Below, one piece after another: positions 17,494 to 26,977 of a stretch of DNA of 64,000 bases. The position numbers and the translations under genes are program-made. The notes under the pieces were generated by a model. That model saw only the letters and a list, made by a program, of their open reading frames with translations, made no database searches and was not told the origin of the DNA. Position 1 is the first letter of the stretch. The number at the start of each line of letters is the position of its first letter. The stretch is from the NCBI RefSeq assembly GCF_002843175.1, contig NZ_PJEO01000043.1, positions 20,876 to 84,875 on the forward strand, written 5' to 3'. The DNA is from Confluentibacter flavum. GTDB lineage: Bacteria; Bacteroidota; Bacteroidia; Flavobacteriales; Flavobacteriaceae.

Positions 17494-20400
17494 ATGTTAG
17501 AAAGCATTATAAAATTCAGCCTAAAGAATAAGCTTATAGTTCTACTTTTTATTGCTCTTGTTATTGGTTCTGGTATTTTGTCTTTAACGCAAATTCCCAT
17601 TGGTGCGGTGCCCGATATTACCAATAACCAAGTACAAGTAATCACCACATCTAGAAATTTATCCACTCAAGACATCGAGCAATTTATTACTTATCCCATT
17701 GAACTTGAGATGGCAAATCTACCAGGTGTTGAAGAAATTCGCTCGGTATCTAAATTTGGGTTATCTGTAGTAACTATTGTTTTTGATGATGATATGGGGA
17801 CCTATTTGCCCCGACAACTGATTGCCGAAAAAATAAAATCTGCTAGCGAAAAAATTCCTGAAGGTTTTGGGTCTCCAGAAATGGGGCCTATTACCACTGG
17901 TTTGGGTGAAATTTACCAATATATTTTAGATGTAAAACCCGAATTTAAGAATCGCTATAGTAATACAGAATTAAGAACTATTCAAGATTGGATTGTGAAA
18001 CGCCAGCTTTCTGGTATTCCCGGTGTTGTTGAAGTGAATACTTGGGGTGGACATTTAAAACAATATGAAATTGCCTTAAACCCACAAAAACTTAAAGCCA
18101 TGAATATTGATTATATGGCTGTTTTTAATGCTTTAGAAAAAAATAATAGCATTGCGGGTGGCGGGTATATTGAAAAAACCAATGAAGCCTTTTTTATTCG
18201 TGGTGAAGGATTAGTAACGTCTATCGAAGACATTGAAAACAGTGTTATAAAAAATGATGATGGCTTACCGATTTATATAAAAGATATTGCTAACGTAGGT
18301 TTTGGTAGCGCTACTCGTTTTGGCGCCATAACAGGAAACGGTGAAGGAGAAAAAGTGCTAGGGCAAGTTATGATGTTAAAAGACGGTAATTCCAAAAAAG
18401 TGATTGATGCCGTTAAAGAACGTGTCGCTTCCATTCAAAATTCCCTTCCGGAAGGTGTTTATATTAATGGCTTTTTAGAACGAAGCGAGCTTATTGGCAA
18501 AACTACGTTTACTGTTGCTGAAAACTTAATCCTAGGTTCTCTCATCGTTATTTTTGTTGTGGTTTTACTCTTAGGAAATTTAAGATCTGGATTGGTTGTA
18601 GCATCGGTGATTCCCTTATCCCTATTGTTCGCCATTACCTTAATGAACCTTTTTGGCATTGATGCCAATTTAATGAGCTTGGGAGCTATCGATTTCGGAA
18701 TCATCATAGATGGTGCTGTTATTATAGTAGAATATATTGCTTTTCAAATTACGTCGCAAAGCGGAAAAATCAAAGCTCTATCGTATGCAGATCAGCAATC
18801 AACCATAGATGCTATTACACATAAAAGTGCCGCTAAAATGATGAACTCTGCCATTTTCGGCCAGCTTATTATCCTCATTGTATTTATCCCCATTTTATCA
18901 TTGAGTGGTGTAGAAGGAAAAATGTTTAAACCTATGGCACTAACGTTCAGTTTCGCATTAATAGGCGCCATGATTTTTTGTTTAACCTATGTTCCAGTAA
19001 TCTCTTCTATGTTTTTAAAACCGAATAAACAAAGTGATAAAAACATATCGGTTAGAATAATGAGGTTTTTAACTAAATTCTATAAGCCGACTATCCATTG
19101 GGCACTAGAAAATAAAAAAATAGTCGTCTCGCTTGCAGGGCTTTTATTAGCCTTAAGTATTTGGATTTTCAGTACCATGGGAGGGGAATTTGTTCCTACA
19201 TTGGATGAAGGGGATTTTGTTATTCAACCCGTTTTAAAAACAGGGACATCTTTAAGTAAAACCATTGAAATTACCACTAAAATCGAGCAAATCCTTTTAG
19301 ATAACTTCCCAGAAGTTGATCAAGTTGTAAGTAGAATTGGTGCTGCTGAAGTACCTACAGACCCCATGAGTATGGAAGAAAGTGATGTTATTATTAAACT
19401 AAAACCAAAAGACGAATGGGTTTCTGCCGAAAGCAAGGATGAATTAGCCGATAAGTTTAAAGAAGCACTCGCTATTATTCCAGGTATGGAAGTTGAATTT
19501 ACGCAACCTATAGAAATGCGCTTTAATGAGTTGATTACTGGTGTAAGAGCCGATGTGGCCATTAAAATTTTTGGAGAAGATTTATCTGTTTTAGCACATA
19601 AAGCAAATGAAATTAAAACGCTTATTCAGAATGTGGAAGGCGCATCAGACATAATCATTGAAAAAGTAGAGGGCTTACCGCAAATGACCGTAACGTTTAA
19701 TCGAAATAAAATTGCAAGATATGGTTTGAATATTTCTGATATAAACGAGTTGATCTCCATGGGATTTGCAGGTAAAACCGTTGGGACTGTTTTTGAAGGG
19801 GAAAAACGATTTGATATGGTAATCCGCTTAGACGAAGCACACCGAACAAATATTTCAAATCTAGAAAATTTATATGTTGATACACCAAGCGGATTGAAGA
19901 TTCCGTTAAGTGAATTAGCAGACATAAAATACAACACAGGGCCTGCTAAGATTTCAAGAGACGACACGAAACGACGTATTGTAGTTGGTATTAATGTTAG
20001 AAACCGGGATTTACAATCTGTTGTGGATGATGTCAGGCTCATTATTGAAAGCAAAGTAAAACTACCAACGGGTTATAGTGTTTCTTATGGTGGACAATTT
20101 GAAAACTTACAAAGCGCCAAAGCGCGATTAATGATTGCAGTGCCTATTGCACTCGTACTTATTTTCATTTTGCTTCACTTTGCATTCGGGTCTATAAAGG
20201 AGGCTGCTATGGTGTATTCAGCCATACCACTATCTGCTGTTGGCGGCATATTACTGCTTTGGATAAGAGATATGCCTTTTAGTATTTCAGCCGGGGTTGG
20301 CTTTATAGCGCTTTTTGGTATCGCTGTACTTAATGGTATTGTATTAATTGAACACTTTAAAGAATTAAAAGAAGAAGGCGTTACTAATATAGAAGAACGT

Positions 20401-21810
20401 ATAAAAAGAGGCACTGCAGAACGATTGAGACCTGTTTTATTAACAGCGGCGGCGGCGGCTTTAGGGTTTTTACCTATGGCTATTTCTACAAATGCCGGCG
20501 CAGAGGTACAACGTCCATTAGCTACCGTTGTTATTGGTGGTTTAGTGAGCGCAACCATTCTTACCCTAATTGTTTTACCTGTTTTATACGCTTGGTTTGA
20601 AGAAAAAACTGAAATTAAAATGAATAAAAAAGCCATAATATCTGTAGTCATTATTCTTTTTGCTCTGAATATAGACGCGCAAAACAAACCATTAACGATT
20701 GATGAAACTTTAAATTTGGCTATTGAAAATAATGCCGATTTAAAAGCATATTCATTAAAGGTTGATGAAACGAAAGCCTTAATTGGTAGTGCATTTAACT
20801 TTGATAAAACATCGGTATATTATAGCTACGACGAAAACAATTTAGCCATCAATGGTTTGCCGTTAAAAGTTTTTGGAGTTTCTCAAGATTTTAAATTTCC
20901 AACGGTTTATTTTGCTGACAAAAAAGTCAATAAGGCAAGATCGAATCTTCAAGAATCCACTTATGATATTAGATTGCAGACCTTAAAGCGTGATGTTTAT
21001 TTGGCATATTATAATTTGAGTTATACTAAAAATAAAGCTCAAACTTTTAAATATTTAGATAGTTTGTATCAAAATTTTGCTAGTGCAGCCGAACGTCGTT
21101 TTGAACTAGGTGAAACCAACTACTTGGAAATGATTAATGCAAAATCCAAAAGAAAGCAGTTAGAAACAGCTTATAAAAAATCGCTACAAGACGTTGTTTT
21201 GGCCAAAGAGCAATTAAAGAAATTGGTACAAATTGATAGTTTAGCAATAGTAGACGCCCCGTTGGCTAAGCTTGAATTAAAATCCATTTCTTTGGATAAC
21301 AATATGGGCCTTTTATATTATGAAGAGTCCCAACACTATTATAAAGCTTTAAATCAGCAAGAAAAACAAAATCTGTTACCCGATTTAAGTGTTGAATATT
21401 TTCAAGGCTCTAATAACAGTTTAAATAACAATATACAAGGCTATCAATTTGGAGTAAAAGTACCTTTACTTTTTAGCGGTAATACTTCAAAAATAAAAGC
21501 TTCAAAAATCGCCCAAGAAGTCATTGAGACTGAAAAACAAAATTATAAGGTTAAGTTACATGCCGAATATCAAATGCTTTTAGCCCAACTTGAGCAACAC
21601 AATGAAGCTATTAACTATTATGAGTCCCAAGGTAAAACTCTTTCAGAAGAAATTATAAAAACTGCCGACCGCACCTTTAAAGAAGGTGAAATTGATTTCT
21701 TCCAATACATACAAAGTATAGAGACAGCAACCGAGATTGAATTGACCTATCTGGACAATATCAATGCATACAACCAAACCATTATAGCTATCAATTATCT
21801 AATCTTATAA
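17494..21810 (+). CDS. czcA: CzcA/CusA heavy-metal RND permease fused to CzcC/TolC-like outer-membrane factor
   Basis: 1438 residues. Residues 1-1042 form a complete heavy-metal RND pump: N-terminal helix, two periplasmic loops, the TM4 motif GAIDFGIIIDGAVIIVE, and a final TM block ending VLPVLYAWFEEKTEIK. From Met1043 (codon at 20620) a second complete protein begins: signal-peptide-like MNKKAIISVV...DAQ, then a TolC/CzcC outer-membrane-efflux domain of about 375 residues (two helical repeats, RRFELGETNYLEMINAKSK and EGEIDFFQYIQSIETA). No stop separates them. Internal initiation at 20620 or cleavage could yield two proteins. Adaptor gene 11 bases downstream. Confidence 0.93.
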   Translation: MLESIIKFSLKNKLIVLLFIALVIGSGILSLTQIPIGAVPDITNNQVQVITTSRNLSTQDIEQFITYPIELEMANLPGVEEIRSVSKFGLSVVTIVFDDDMGTYLPRQLIAEKIKSASEKIPEGFGSPEMGPITTGLGEIYQYILDVKPEFKNRYSNTELRTIQDWIVKRQLSGIPGVVEVNTWGGHLKQYEIALNPQKLKAMNIDYMAVFNALEKNNSIAGGGYIEKTNEAFFIRGEGLVTSIEDIENSVIKNDDGLPIYIKDIANVGFGSATRFGAITGNGEGEKVLGQVMMLKDGNSKKVIDAVKERVASIQNSLPEGVYINGFLERSELIGKTTFTVAENLILGSLIVIFVVVLLLGNLRSGLVVASVIPLSLLFAITLMNLFGIDANLMSLGAIDFGIIIDGAVIIVEYIAFQITSQSGKIKALSYADQQSTIDAITHKSAAKMMNSAIFGQLIILIVFIPILSLSGVEGKMFKPMALTFSFALIGAMIFCLTYVPVISSMFLKPNKQSDKNISVRIMRFLTKFYKPTIHWALENKKIVVSLAGLLLALSIWIFSTMGGEFVPTLDEGDFVIQPVLKTGTSLSKTIEITTKIEQILLDNFPEVDQVVSRIGAAEVPTDPMSMEESDVIIKLKPKDEWVSAESKDELADKFKEALAIIPGMEVEFTQPIEMRFNELITGVRADVAIKIFGEDLSVLAHKANEIKTLIQNVEGASDIIIEKVEGLPQMTVTFNRNKIARYGLNISDINELISMGFAGKTVGTVFEGEKRFDMVIRLDEAHRTNISNLENLYVDTPSGLKIPLSELADIKYNTGPAKISRDDTKRRIVVGINVRNRDLQSVVDDVRLIIESKVKLPTGYSVSYGGQFENLQSAKARLMIAVPIALVLIFILLHFAFGSIKEAAMVYSAIPLSAVGGILLLWIRDMPFSISAGVGFIALFGIAVLNGIVLIEHFKELKEEGVTNIEERIKRGTAERLRPVLLTAAAAALGFLPMAISTNAGAEVQRPLATVVIGGLVSATILTLIVLPVLYAWFEEKTEIKMNKKAIISVVIILFALNIDAQNKPLTIDETLNLAIENNADLKAYSLKVDETKALIGSAFNFDKTSVYYSYDENNLAINGLPLKVFGVSQDFKFPTVYFADKKVNKARSNLQESTYDIRLQTLKRDVYLAYYNLSYTKNKAQTFKYLDSLYQNFASAAERRFELGETNYLEMINAKSKRKQLETAYKKSLQDVVLAKEQLKKLVQIDSLAIVDAPLAKLELKSISLDNNMGLLYYEESQHYYKALNQQEKQNLLPDLSVEYFQGSNNSLNNNIQGYQFGVKVPLLFSGNTSKIKASKIAQEVIETEKQNYKVKLHAEYQMLLAQLEQHNEAINYYESQGKTLSEEIIKTADRTFKEGEIDFFQYIQSIETATEIELTYLDNINAYNQTIIAINYLIL

Positions 21811-21821
21811 ATTTAATTAAC

Positions 21822-22958
21822 ATGAAACATATATATATCTTATTATTTTCACTTGTATTTGTGGCTTGCGGAAATTCAGAAAAACAAAATGAAACGGTTC
21901 CTGCTGAATCACTAAAAACTGATGCTATAGTAATTAGTCAATCGCAATTTACTAGCGAACAAATGCAATTGGGAAAACTCGAAGAACATGCCTTTAACGA
22001 AACCATAAAAACAAGCGGTATGATTGATGTGCCTCCGCAAAATAAAGCAAGCATTAGCACCTTTATGGGCGGTTATATTACCAAAACCCCATTATTAATT
22101 GGCGATAAGGTAAAAAAAGGACAAGTCTTAGTGACTCTAGAGAACCCCGATTATGTTGAAGTTCAGCAACACTATTTAGAACTTTCGGAACAGCTCAATT
22201 ACTTAAAATCTGAATTCGACCGCCAAAAAACACTTTATGATGAAAAAATCACATCCCAAAAAAACTTTTTAAAAGCGGAAAGTAGCTATAAAAGTAGTTT
22301 GGCACAATATAATGGTCTAAGGAAAAAATTGAGCATGATACATATAAATCCTTCGAGTGTTGAACAGGGACAGATAACCTCAACCATCAATTTATATGCC
22401 CCTATTGATGGCTATGTAACAAAAGTAAATGTAAGTAATGGTGTGTACGTGTCTCCATCGGATGTTATTATGGAAATAGTTGACACAGAACATATTCATT
22501 TAGAATTATCGGTTTTTGAAAAAGATATTTTAAACGTGAAAAAAGATCAAAAGATACTATTTAAAATACCTGAAGCATCTCAAGATACTTTTGAAGCCAA
22601 AGTATACTTAGTTGGTACGGTAATAGATGAAAAAAATAGAATTGTTAATGTGCATGGGCATATTACAGATGAAAATCAAACTAATTTTATTGTTGGCATG
22701 TTTGTAGAGGCAACCATTACGAACAATGTTACCGACTATTTGGCTTTACCCAATGATGCCATAACAGAGATTGACAATCAATATTTTGCGTTGGCACTAA
22801 CCAATAAAACAAATGATAACTTTTACTTTAAAAAAATAAAGCTTGATATAGGAAAGCAAACCGAAACATTTACTGAAATAACGAACCAAGAAGATTTATT
22901 GAATAAAGAGATTTTGACAAAAGGGATTTATATGTTGTTGAATGAAGGTGGTGAATAG
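21822..22958 (+). CDS. czcB: RND efflux periplasmic adaptor lipoprotein (CzcB/CusB-type)
   Basis: 378 residues: lipobox FVACG (lipid cysteine near residue 16), N-terminal barrel-sandwich parts (FMGGYITKTPLLIGDKVKKG, lipoyl-like), helical hairpin (about 105-165), second half of the sandwich (INLYAPIDGYVTKVNVSNG) and beta-barrel/membrane-proximal domains. It bridges the CzcA pump and the outer-membrane factor and may relay metal. It lies 11 bases after the CzcA-CzcC fusion gene, completing the three-part exporter. Metal specificity (Cu/Ag versus Zn/Co/Cd) cannot be decided here. Confidence 0.93.
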   Translation: MKHIYILLFSLVFVACGNSEKQNETVPAESLKTDAIVISQSQFTSEQMQLGKLEEHAFNETIKTSGMIDVPPQNKASISTFMGGYITKTPLLIGDKVKKGQVLVTLENPDYVEVQQHYLELSEQLNYLKSEFDRQKTLYDEKITSQKNFLKAESSYKSSLAQYNGLRKKLSMIHINPSSVEQGQITSTINLYAPIDGYVTKVNVSNGVYVSPSDVIMEIVDTEHIHLELSVFEKDILNVKKDQKILFKIPEASQDTFEAKVYLVGTVIDEKNRIVNVHGHITDENQTNFIVGMFVEATITNNVTDYLALPNDAITEIDNQYFALALTNKTNDNFYFKKIKLDIGKQTETFTEITNQEDLLNKEILTKGIYMLLNEGGE

Positions 22959-22973
22959 CCCAAAAAACAGTTA

Positions 22974-23894
22974 TTACAACCCTAAACTATCTATTTTTTT
23001 AAAAATCGATATGATGTTATTTACGGCATCAATGTAAAATTGTGGTTGGATATTCTCAAAATCATCTGTAGGTTGATGGTAGTCTTTGTGGTCTGCCACG
23101 CCAAAATATAAAAAAGGTATCTTTTTTTTGTAAAATGATGCATGGTCTGAAGAATACGTCCAATTTTCCTTTTGGTCTTCTCCATCATGCCCTGCTATAA
23201 GCTTTATGTCTCCAATCGCTTTAAAATTTAAGATTAATTGCTTTAAGTTTTCATTATACCGTGTGCCAACAACAAACAATTCTTTATCATCACCTCGGCT
23301 TATCATATCCAAGTTTAAGTTTAACTTAATCTTATTCAAAGAAACAATCGAATTTTCTATGTAGTATTTAGACCCACGAAGTCCTAACTCCTCTGCATCA
23401 AAAGCAGCTAATATAACCGAATGCTTTGGTGGGTTATTTTTAAAATATTCGGCAAAGCTAAACAAGGCGCATAACCCTGAGGCATTATCATCAGCACCAT
23501 TGTATATAGTGCCATTCTTAATCCCTTCATGATCGTAATGGGCACTAATGACTATATAACTATTTGGTTTTTCAGTACCTTTAATCCACCCTAAAACATT
23601 GGTGGCTCTATAGTCTTTTCTTTGCTCTACAAAAGAAAACGATTGTTCAAACGTATTGCCTAAAGGGGACAATCCTAAACTATAAAACTGATTGATAATA
23701 TATTTTCTGGTTTTAATGCCACCTTCAGATCCTGTTCTTCTGCCTTCAAAGGCGTCCGATGACACCGTTTTTAAATGCATCAACAATACATCCTGATTAA
23801 AGGCAAGACTATCATTTAGTTGGTTTTTTTGGGCATTTATAACTTGAAACAGTGCCAAAGAAAGGAGACAGTAAAAAAATGTTTTTAGGCTCAT
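22974..23894 (-). CDS. M28-family zinc metallopeptidase, exported
   Basis: 306 residues with a signal peptide (MSLKTFFYCLLSLALFQVINAQ). The two-zinc aminopeptidase motifs are in order: VISAHYDHEG (His), NGADDNASG (bridging Asp), FDAEELGLRGS (catalytic Glu pair), LNLDMISRG (Asp) and SSDHASFYKK (His). All metal ligands appear present. It should remove N-terminal amino acids from peptides in the periplasm or outside. It converges with the czcB gene and follows the PiT gene on the same strand behind a terminator. Confidence 0.92.
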   Translation of the reverse strand: MSLKTFFYCLLSLALFQVINAQKNQLNDSLAFNQDVLLMHLKTVSSDAFEGRRTGSEGGIKTRKYIINQFYSLGLSPLGNTFEQSFSFVEQRKDYRATNVLGWIKGTEKPNSYIVISAHYDHEGIKNGTIYNGADDNASGLCALFSFAEYFKNNPPKHSVILAAFDAEELGLRGSKYYIENSIVSLNKIKLNLNLDMISRGDDKELFVVGTRYNENLKQLILNFKAIGDIKLIAGHDGEDQKENWTYSSDHASFYKKKIPFLYFGVADHKDYHQPTDDFENIQPQFYIDAVNNIISIFKKIDSLGL

Positions 23895-23926
23895 AGATTT
23901 TTATAGGATAATCAAATCTAAATAAA

Positions 23927-23958
23927 AAATCCAAAGCAATTAATATTACTTTGGATTT
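23927..23958 (-). terminator. terminator of PiT transporter gene
   Basis: AAATCCAAAG / CTTTGGATTT stem with a 12-base loop. Read on the minus strand it is followed by T-rich DNA, 22 bases after the PiT stop codon. Confidence 0.75.
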
Positions 23959-23979
23959 AAATTCTATAAATATCCAATT

Positions 23980-26265
23980 CTATTCTTCTTCTTCAGATGA
24001 AGATACTAATCTTGCTGGTTTTACTGAAGCATCATGTGATTTATGGTATTCTTCTAAAAGATTCATGGTTGCGTTCAATAAATCCTTGGTTTCCAACAAA
24101 AGACTAAAATATAAGGTTGTGTTCTTTGGGCTAGTTTCCTCTGAACGCGTGCGACCAACCTGTTTTTGAATTTTAGATGCAACCAAACCTAAAATCTCTT
24201 CTTTCCTACCGATAATAACCCCAATTTGCTTGAAAGATCTAGATTCAAACGCATCTTGTGTATCATTAAAAAAGGTGTCGAATCGGGTGTCAATTTCCCT
24301 TAATTCCTTTATTTGATTGAACTTTAGTTTTTTATGATTGTTATTAACGTGTTTGTAACTCACTCTGGAGATATATTCTAAAGACTGTACAATGTCTTGT
24401 AAATACGCTAAAATATGGATGTAAAAATTACTAGCTGCAATACTGGACTCATCTAAATTTTTAATAAAATAGAAGATGTTATCGCGCAATTCGTCTACCT
24501 CGCTAGACAATTTTGCAATTTGCTTTCCATTCTTTTTTAATAATGACAAATCTTGTAATGCCAATCCATTGATTGCATTCGAGTAAATTTTATTGCCACG
24601 TTTAACCACATTAGCAATATTATCAGCACTTTCATGAATAACTCCTTGTATTGAGCTGCTTTCAGACGTTTGCAAACGGTCTGATGATTTATTGGAGTTC
24701 ATTTTTTTAGTGAAGCTAATCGAGCTTCTTACAATAAGAATAACCGCTATTAATAATAAGATACCTATAGCAATTGGACCGCCAACATACATGATGAAGG
24801 CCAAAAGTCCTGCAACTACAAAAGCCATGATTGCGGTTAAAAACCATCCTGCGATTACATTAAGCACCCCTGCAACCCGGTAAACAGCGGTTTCATTGTT
24901 CCATGCTCTATCTGCCAAGGACGTACCCATAGCCACCATAAACGTCACATATGTGGTTGACAATGGTAATTTCATGGATGTTGCTGCCGCTATTAAAATA
25001 CTGGATACAATTAAATTAATAGATGCTCTTACTAAATCAAAAGCAGGTAATTCGGTATTCTCTTTTACAGATATATTAGCATTCTCTTTCTCAAAGCGCT
25101 TGTTTATTTTTTCTTGTATCGAATTTGGTAAAACGAATTTATAAACACTTGATAGAGCAACTGCCGAACGCACTATAACCCGTGATAAATAATTGGGCTC
25201 AAACCGTTCTTTTGCATCACCTTCTCTTGAAAGGTTGATTTCTGTTTGTGTCACATATCTTGACTTTTTTGAAAGCCAAAGCGTCACTACCATAATAATG
25301 CCTGAAAAGACCAATAATAACGTTGGGGTTGGTACTTCACTCGCTAAGCTTCCCATACTAAAGGCCGTAGCCGAAACACCTGAAGCCTCCCATACTTCAA
25401 AGGATTGCCATGCGGCAATAGGCACACCAACAAAGTTGACCAAATCATTACCTGCGAATGCTAATGCTAGAGCAAACGTACCTATAAGTATGATAAATTT
25501 ATAAATGTTAACTTTAAATAAACCTATTAACAAAGCGCTAAAAGCCATCCAAAAAGCTAAATTTCCAACTAAAATTATAAAGGTATTATTCTTTATAAAA
25601 TCTAAGGTGGTTACATCGATAAAAGAAACGCCTTTTAACCCTTTTATGATAATAAAATAAGTAATGGCCGATGCTGCAATACCTCCCATTAATACATTTA
25701 CCCAGTTGCCATGTTCTTGAAACCTAAAAGATAATAATGTTCTTGCGATGTATTGAACAAATGAACCTACGGAAAACGCTATAACCACAGAAAGTAAGAT
25801 ACCAAATATGATTTGTGTAGCCTTTTCAGTATTTATATAATTGAAAACATCTTCAAAAGTTCCATCAAGGCTGTAGACTTTTATGAGTGCCATAGCTACG
25901 GAGGCTCCTAATAAATCAAATACAATAGAAACAGTGGTTGATGTAGGCATTCCAACACTATTGAAGAAGTCCAATAGCAAAATGTCGGCTATCATAACCG
26001 CCATGAAAATGATCATGATCTCATTGAAATTAAACATGGCGGGATTCATAATGCCCTCACGCGCAATTTCCATCATTCCACTAGAAAAAACCGCTCCCAA
26101 AATAAGCCCCGTAGAGGCTACAATCATGATGGTTTTAACTGGTACAGCTTTTGAACCAATGGCAGAATTTAAAAAGTTTACAGCATCATTGCTAACTCCA
26201 ACTACTAAATCTGCAACAGCTAGTAAGCCCAGGGCTACTAGCATATAGATATAAAGATTTTCCAT
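23980..26265 (-). CDS. pit: inorganic phosphate transporter, PiT family, with PhoU-like C-terminal domain
   Basis: 761 residues. Two PiT repeats hold the signature motifs: DLVVGVSNDAVNFLNSAIGS near the N-terminus and FAGNDLVNFVGVPIAAW in the middle. A second membrane block has MKLPLSTTYVTFMVAMGTSL. The C-terminal 230 residues (about 530-761) are soluble and helical, like PhoU/DUF47 proteins that accompany Pit transporters. It imports phosphate with a cation across the inner membrane. Upstream, two perfect AATGTTA units 11 bp apart (26317-26334) overlap a plausible -33 region, suggesting phosphate control. Confidence 0.93.
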   Translation of the reverse strand: MENLYIYMLVALGLLAVADLVVGVSNDAVNFLNSAIGSKAVPVKTIMIVASTGLILGAVFSSGMMEIAREGIMNPAMFNFNEIMIIFMAVMIADILLLDFFNSVGMPTSTTVSIVFDLLGASVAMALIKVYSLDGTFEDVFNYINTEKATQIIFGILLSVVIAFSVGSFVQYIARTLLSFRFQEHGNWVNVLMGGIAASAITYFIIIKGLKGVSFIDVTTLDFIKNNTFIILVGNLAFWMAFSALLIGLFKVNIYKFIILIGTFALALAFAGNDLVNFVGVPIAAWQSFEVWEASGVSATAFSMGSLASEVPTPTLLLVFSGIIMVVTLWLSKKSRYVTQTEINLSREGDAKERFEPNYLSRVIVRSAVALSSVYKFVLPNSIQEKINKRFEKENANISVKENTELPAFDLVRASINLIVSSILIAAATSMKLPLSTTYVTFMVAMGTSLADRAWNNETAVYRVAGVLNVIAGWFLTAIMAFVVAGLLAFIMYVGGPIAIGILLLIAVILIVRSSISFTKKMNSNKSSDRLQTSESSSIQGVIHESADNIANVVKRGNKIYSNAINGLALQDLSLLKKNGKQIAKLSSEVDELRDNIFYFIKNLDESSIAASNFYIHILAYLQDIVQSLEYISRVSYKHVNNNHKKLKFNQIKELREIDTRFDTFFNDTQDAFESRSFKQIGVIIGRKEEILGLVASKIQKQVGRTRSEETSPKNTTLYFSLLLETKDLLNATMNLLEEYHKSHDASVKPARLVSSSEEEE

Positions 26266-26290
26266 TAAAAAAAGCCAAATAATTTAATGG

Positions 26291-26334
26291 CAAATGTCTC
26301 ATTTTTTAACGAACTCAATGTTATCAAAATGTTA
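26291..26334 (-). promoter_or_regulatory. Pho-box-like site and promoter of PiT gene
   Basis: AATGTTA at 26317-26323 and 26328-26334 (plus-strand reading), 11 bases apart. On the minus strand a -7-like GACATTTG lies at 26298-26291 with TTG at 26318-26316. The box begins 19 bases from the -7 element. The same 19-base distance is seen at the 31430-31822 gene. Confidence 0.55.
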
Positions 26335-26467
26335 TGTTCTTTTTACAGCCTTCTATAGTTTAAATACTTATAAAAAACTTGTTTGGCATGAAAACAGTTC
26401 GATATTAATAGAAATAATCAAACTATTTTAAAATTTAACTTACTATAAATGAACTATTTAGTATTTT

Positions 26468-26523
26468 AATGTTAATTTAATGTTACCTTAATGTTGATTT
26501 ATTGTAAATTATTTATATATTTG
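26468..26523 (+). promoter_or_regulatory. four 11-bp phased repeats plus -7 element before MORN-type gene
   Basis: AATGTTA at 26468 and 26479, AATGTTG at 26490 and ATTGTAA at 26501 follow each other at exactly 11 bases. TATATTTG (26516-26523) matches the -7 consensus. Eleven-base direct repeats are typical for OmpR/PhoB-type response regulators binding head to tail. Confidence 0.65.
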
Positions 26524-26554
26524 TTTAAGAATATTAATCAAAAACCCCTAGAAA

Positions 26555-26899
26555 ATGAAAAAATATATTTTAATCTTAGCAATTGTGTTTATTGGTACTT
26601 CAGTTTTTGCACAAGAAAACACCCAAAAAGTTACGCACGTACAAAAGAAAGATTTAATTGAAGCTACCTATTACTATGCTGATGGAAGTGTACAACAAGT
26701 TGGTACATTCAATGAAGAAGGAAAATTGCATGGCACTTGGACTAGTTTTGATACAAATGGAAATAAATTGGCTGTTGGAAATTATGAAAACGGTAAAAAA
26801 GAAGGTAAATGGATATTTTATACCAACGGATTAGCTAACGAAGTTAGTTTTGAAGATTCTAAAATTGTAAATATAGCCACCAGCACAGATAATTTATAG
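26555..26899 (+). CDS. exported MORN/YwqK-type repeat protein
   Basis: 114 residues with a signal peptide ending FAQ (about residue 20). Then come three to four MORN-like repeats (YYYADGSVQQVGTFNEEGKL, HGTWTSFDTNGNKLAVGNY, ENGKKEGKWIFYTNG) as in YwqK-like proteins. Homologues in Flavobacteriaceae often carry a misleading nicotinic-acid mononucleotide adenylyltransferase name; no such motif is present. Four 11-bp phased AATGTTA-type repeats precede its promoter, so phosphate-starvation control is likely. Exact role unknown. Confidence 0.85.
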   Translation: MKKYILILAIVFIGTSVFAQENTQKVTHVQKKDLIEATYYYADGSVQQVGTFNEEGKLHGTWTSFDTNGNKLAVGNYENGKKEGKWIFYTNGLANEVSFEDSKIVNIATSTDNL

Positions 26900-26931
26900 A
26901 TTCAAACTTAAGCAAGCATTTATCAAAAAAA

Positions 26932-26965
26932 CAAAAAGCTCCCGATTTGGGAGCTTTTTGTTTTT
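26932..26965. terminator. bidirectional terminator between MORN-type gene and TonB receptor gene
   Basis: CAAAAAGCTCCC (26932-26943), loop GATTT, GGGAGCTTTTTG (26949-26960), with a T run on both strands. It serves the convergent genes on each side. Confidence 0.9.
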
Positions 26966-26977
26966 TAAAATTTTTAT

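Noticed and set aside
20175..20687. 170-residue minus-strand ORF within the CzcA-CzcC fusion gene
   Set aside because: Lies wholly opposite a well-supported RND gene; no signal peptide or domain of its own.
25883..26248. 121-residue plus-strand ORF opposite the PiT gene
   Set aside because: Antisense to conserved PiT membrane segments; hydrophobic-to-Ser/Thr composition is that of a shadow frame.
26555..26899. Nicotinic-acid mononucleotide adenylyltransferase
   Set aside because: A name often attached to homologues; the protein has a signal peptide and MORN repeats and lacks the nucleotidyltransferase HxGH motif.
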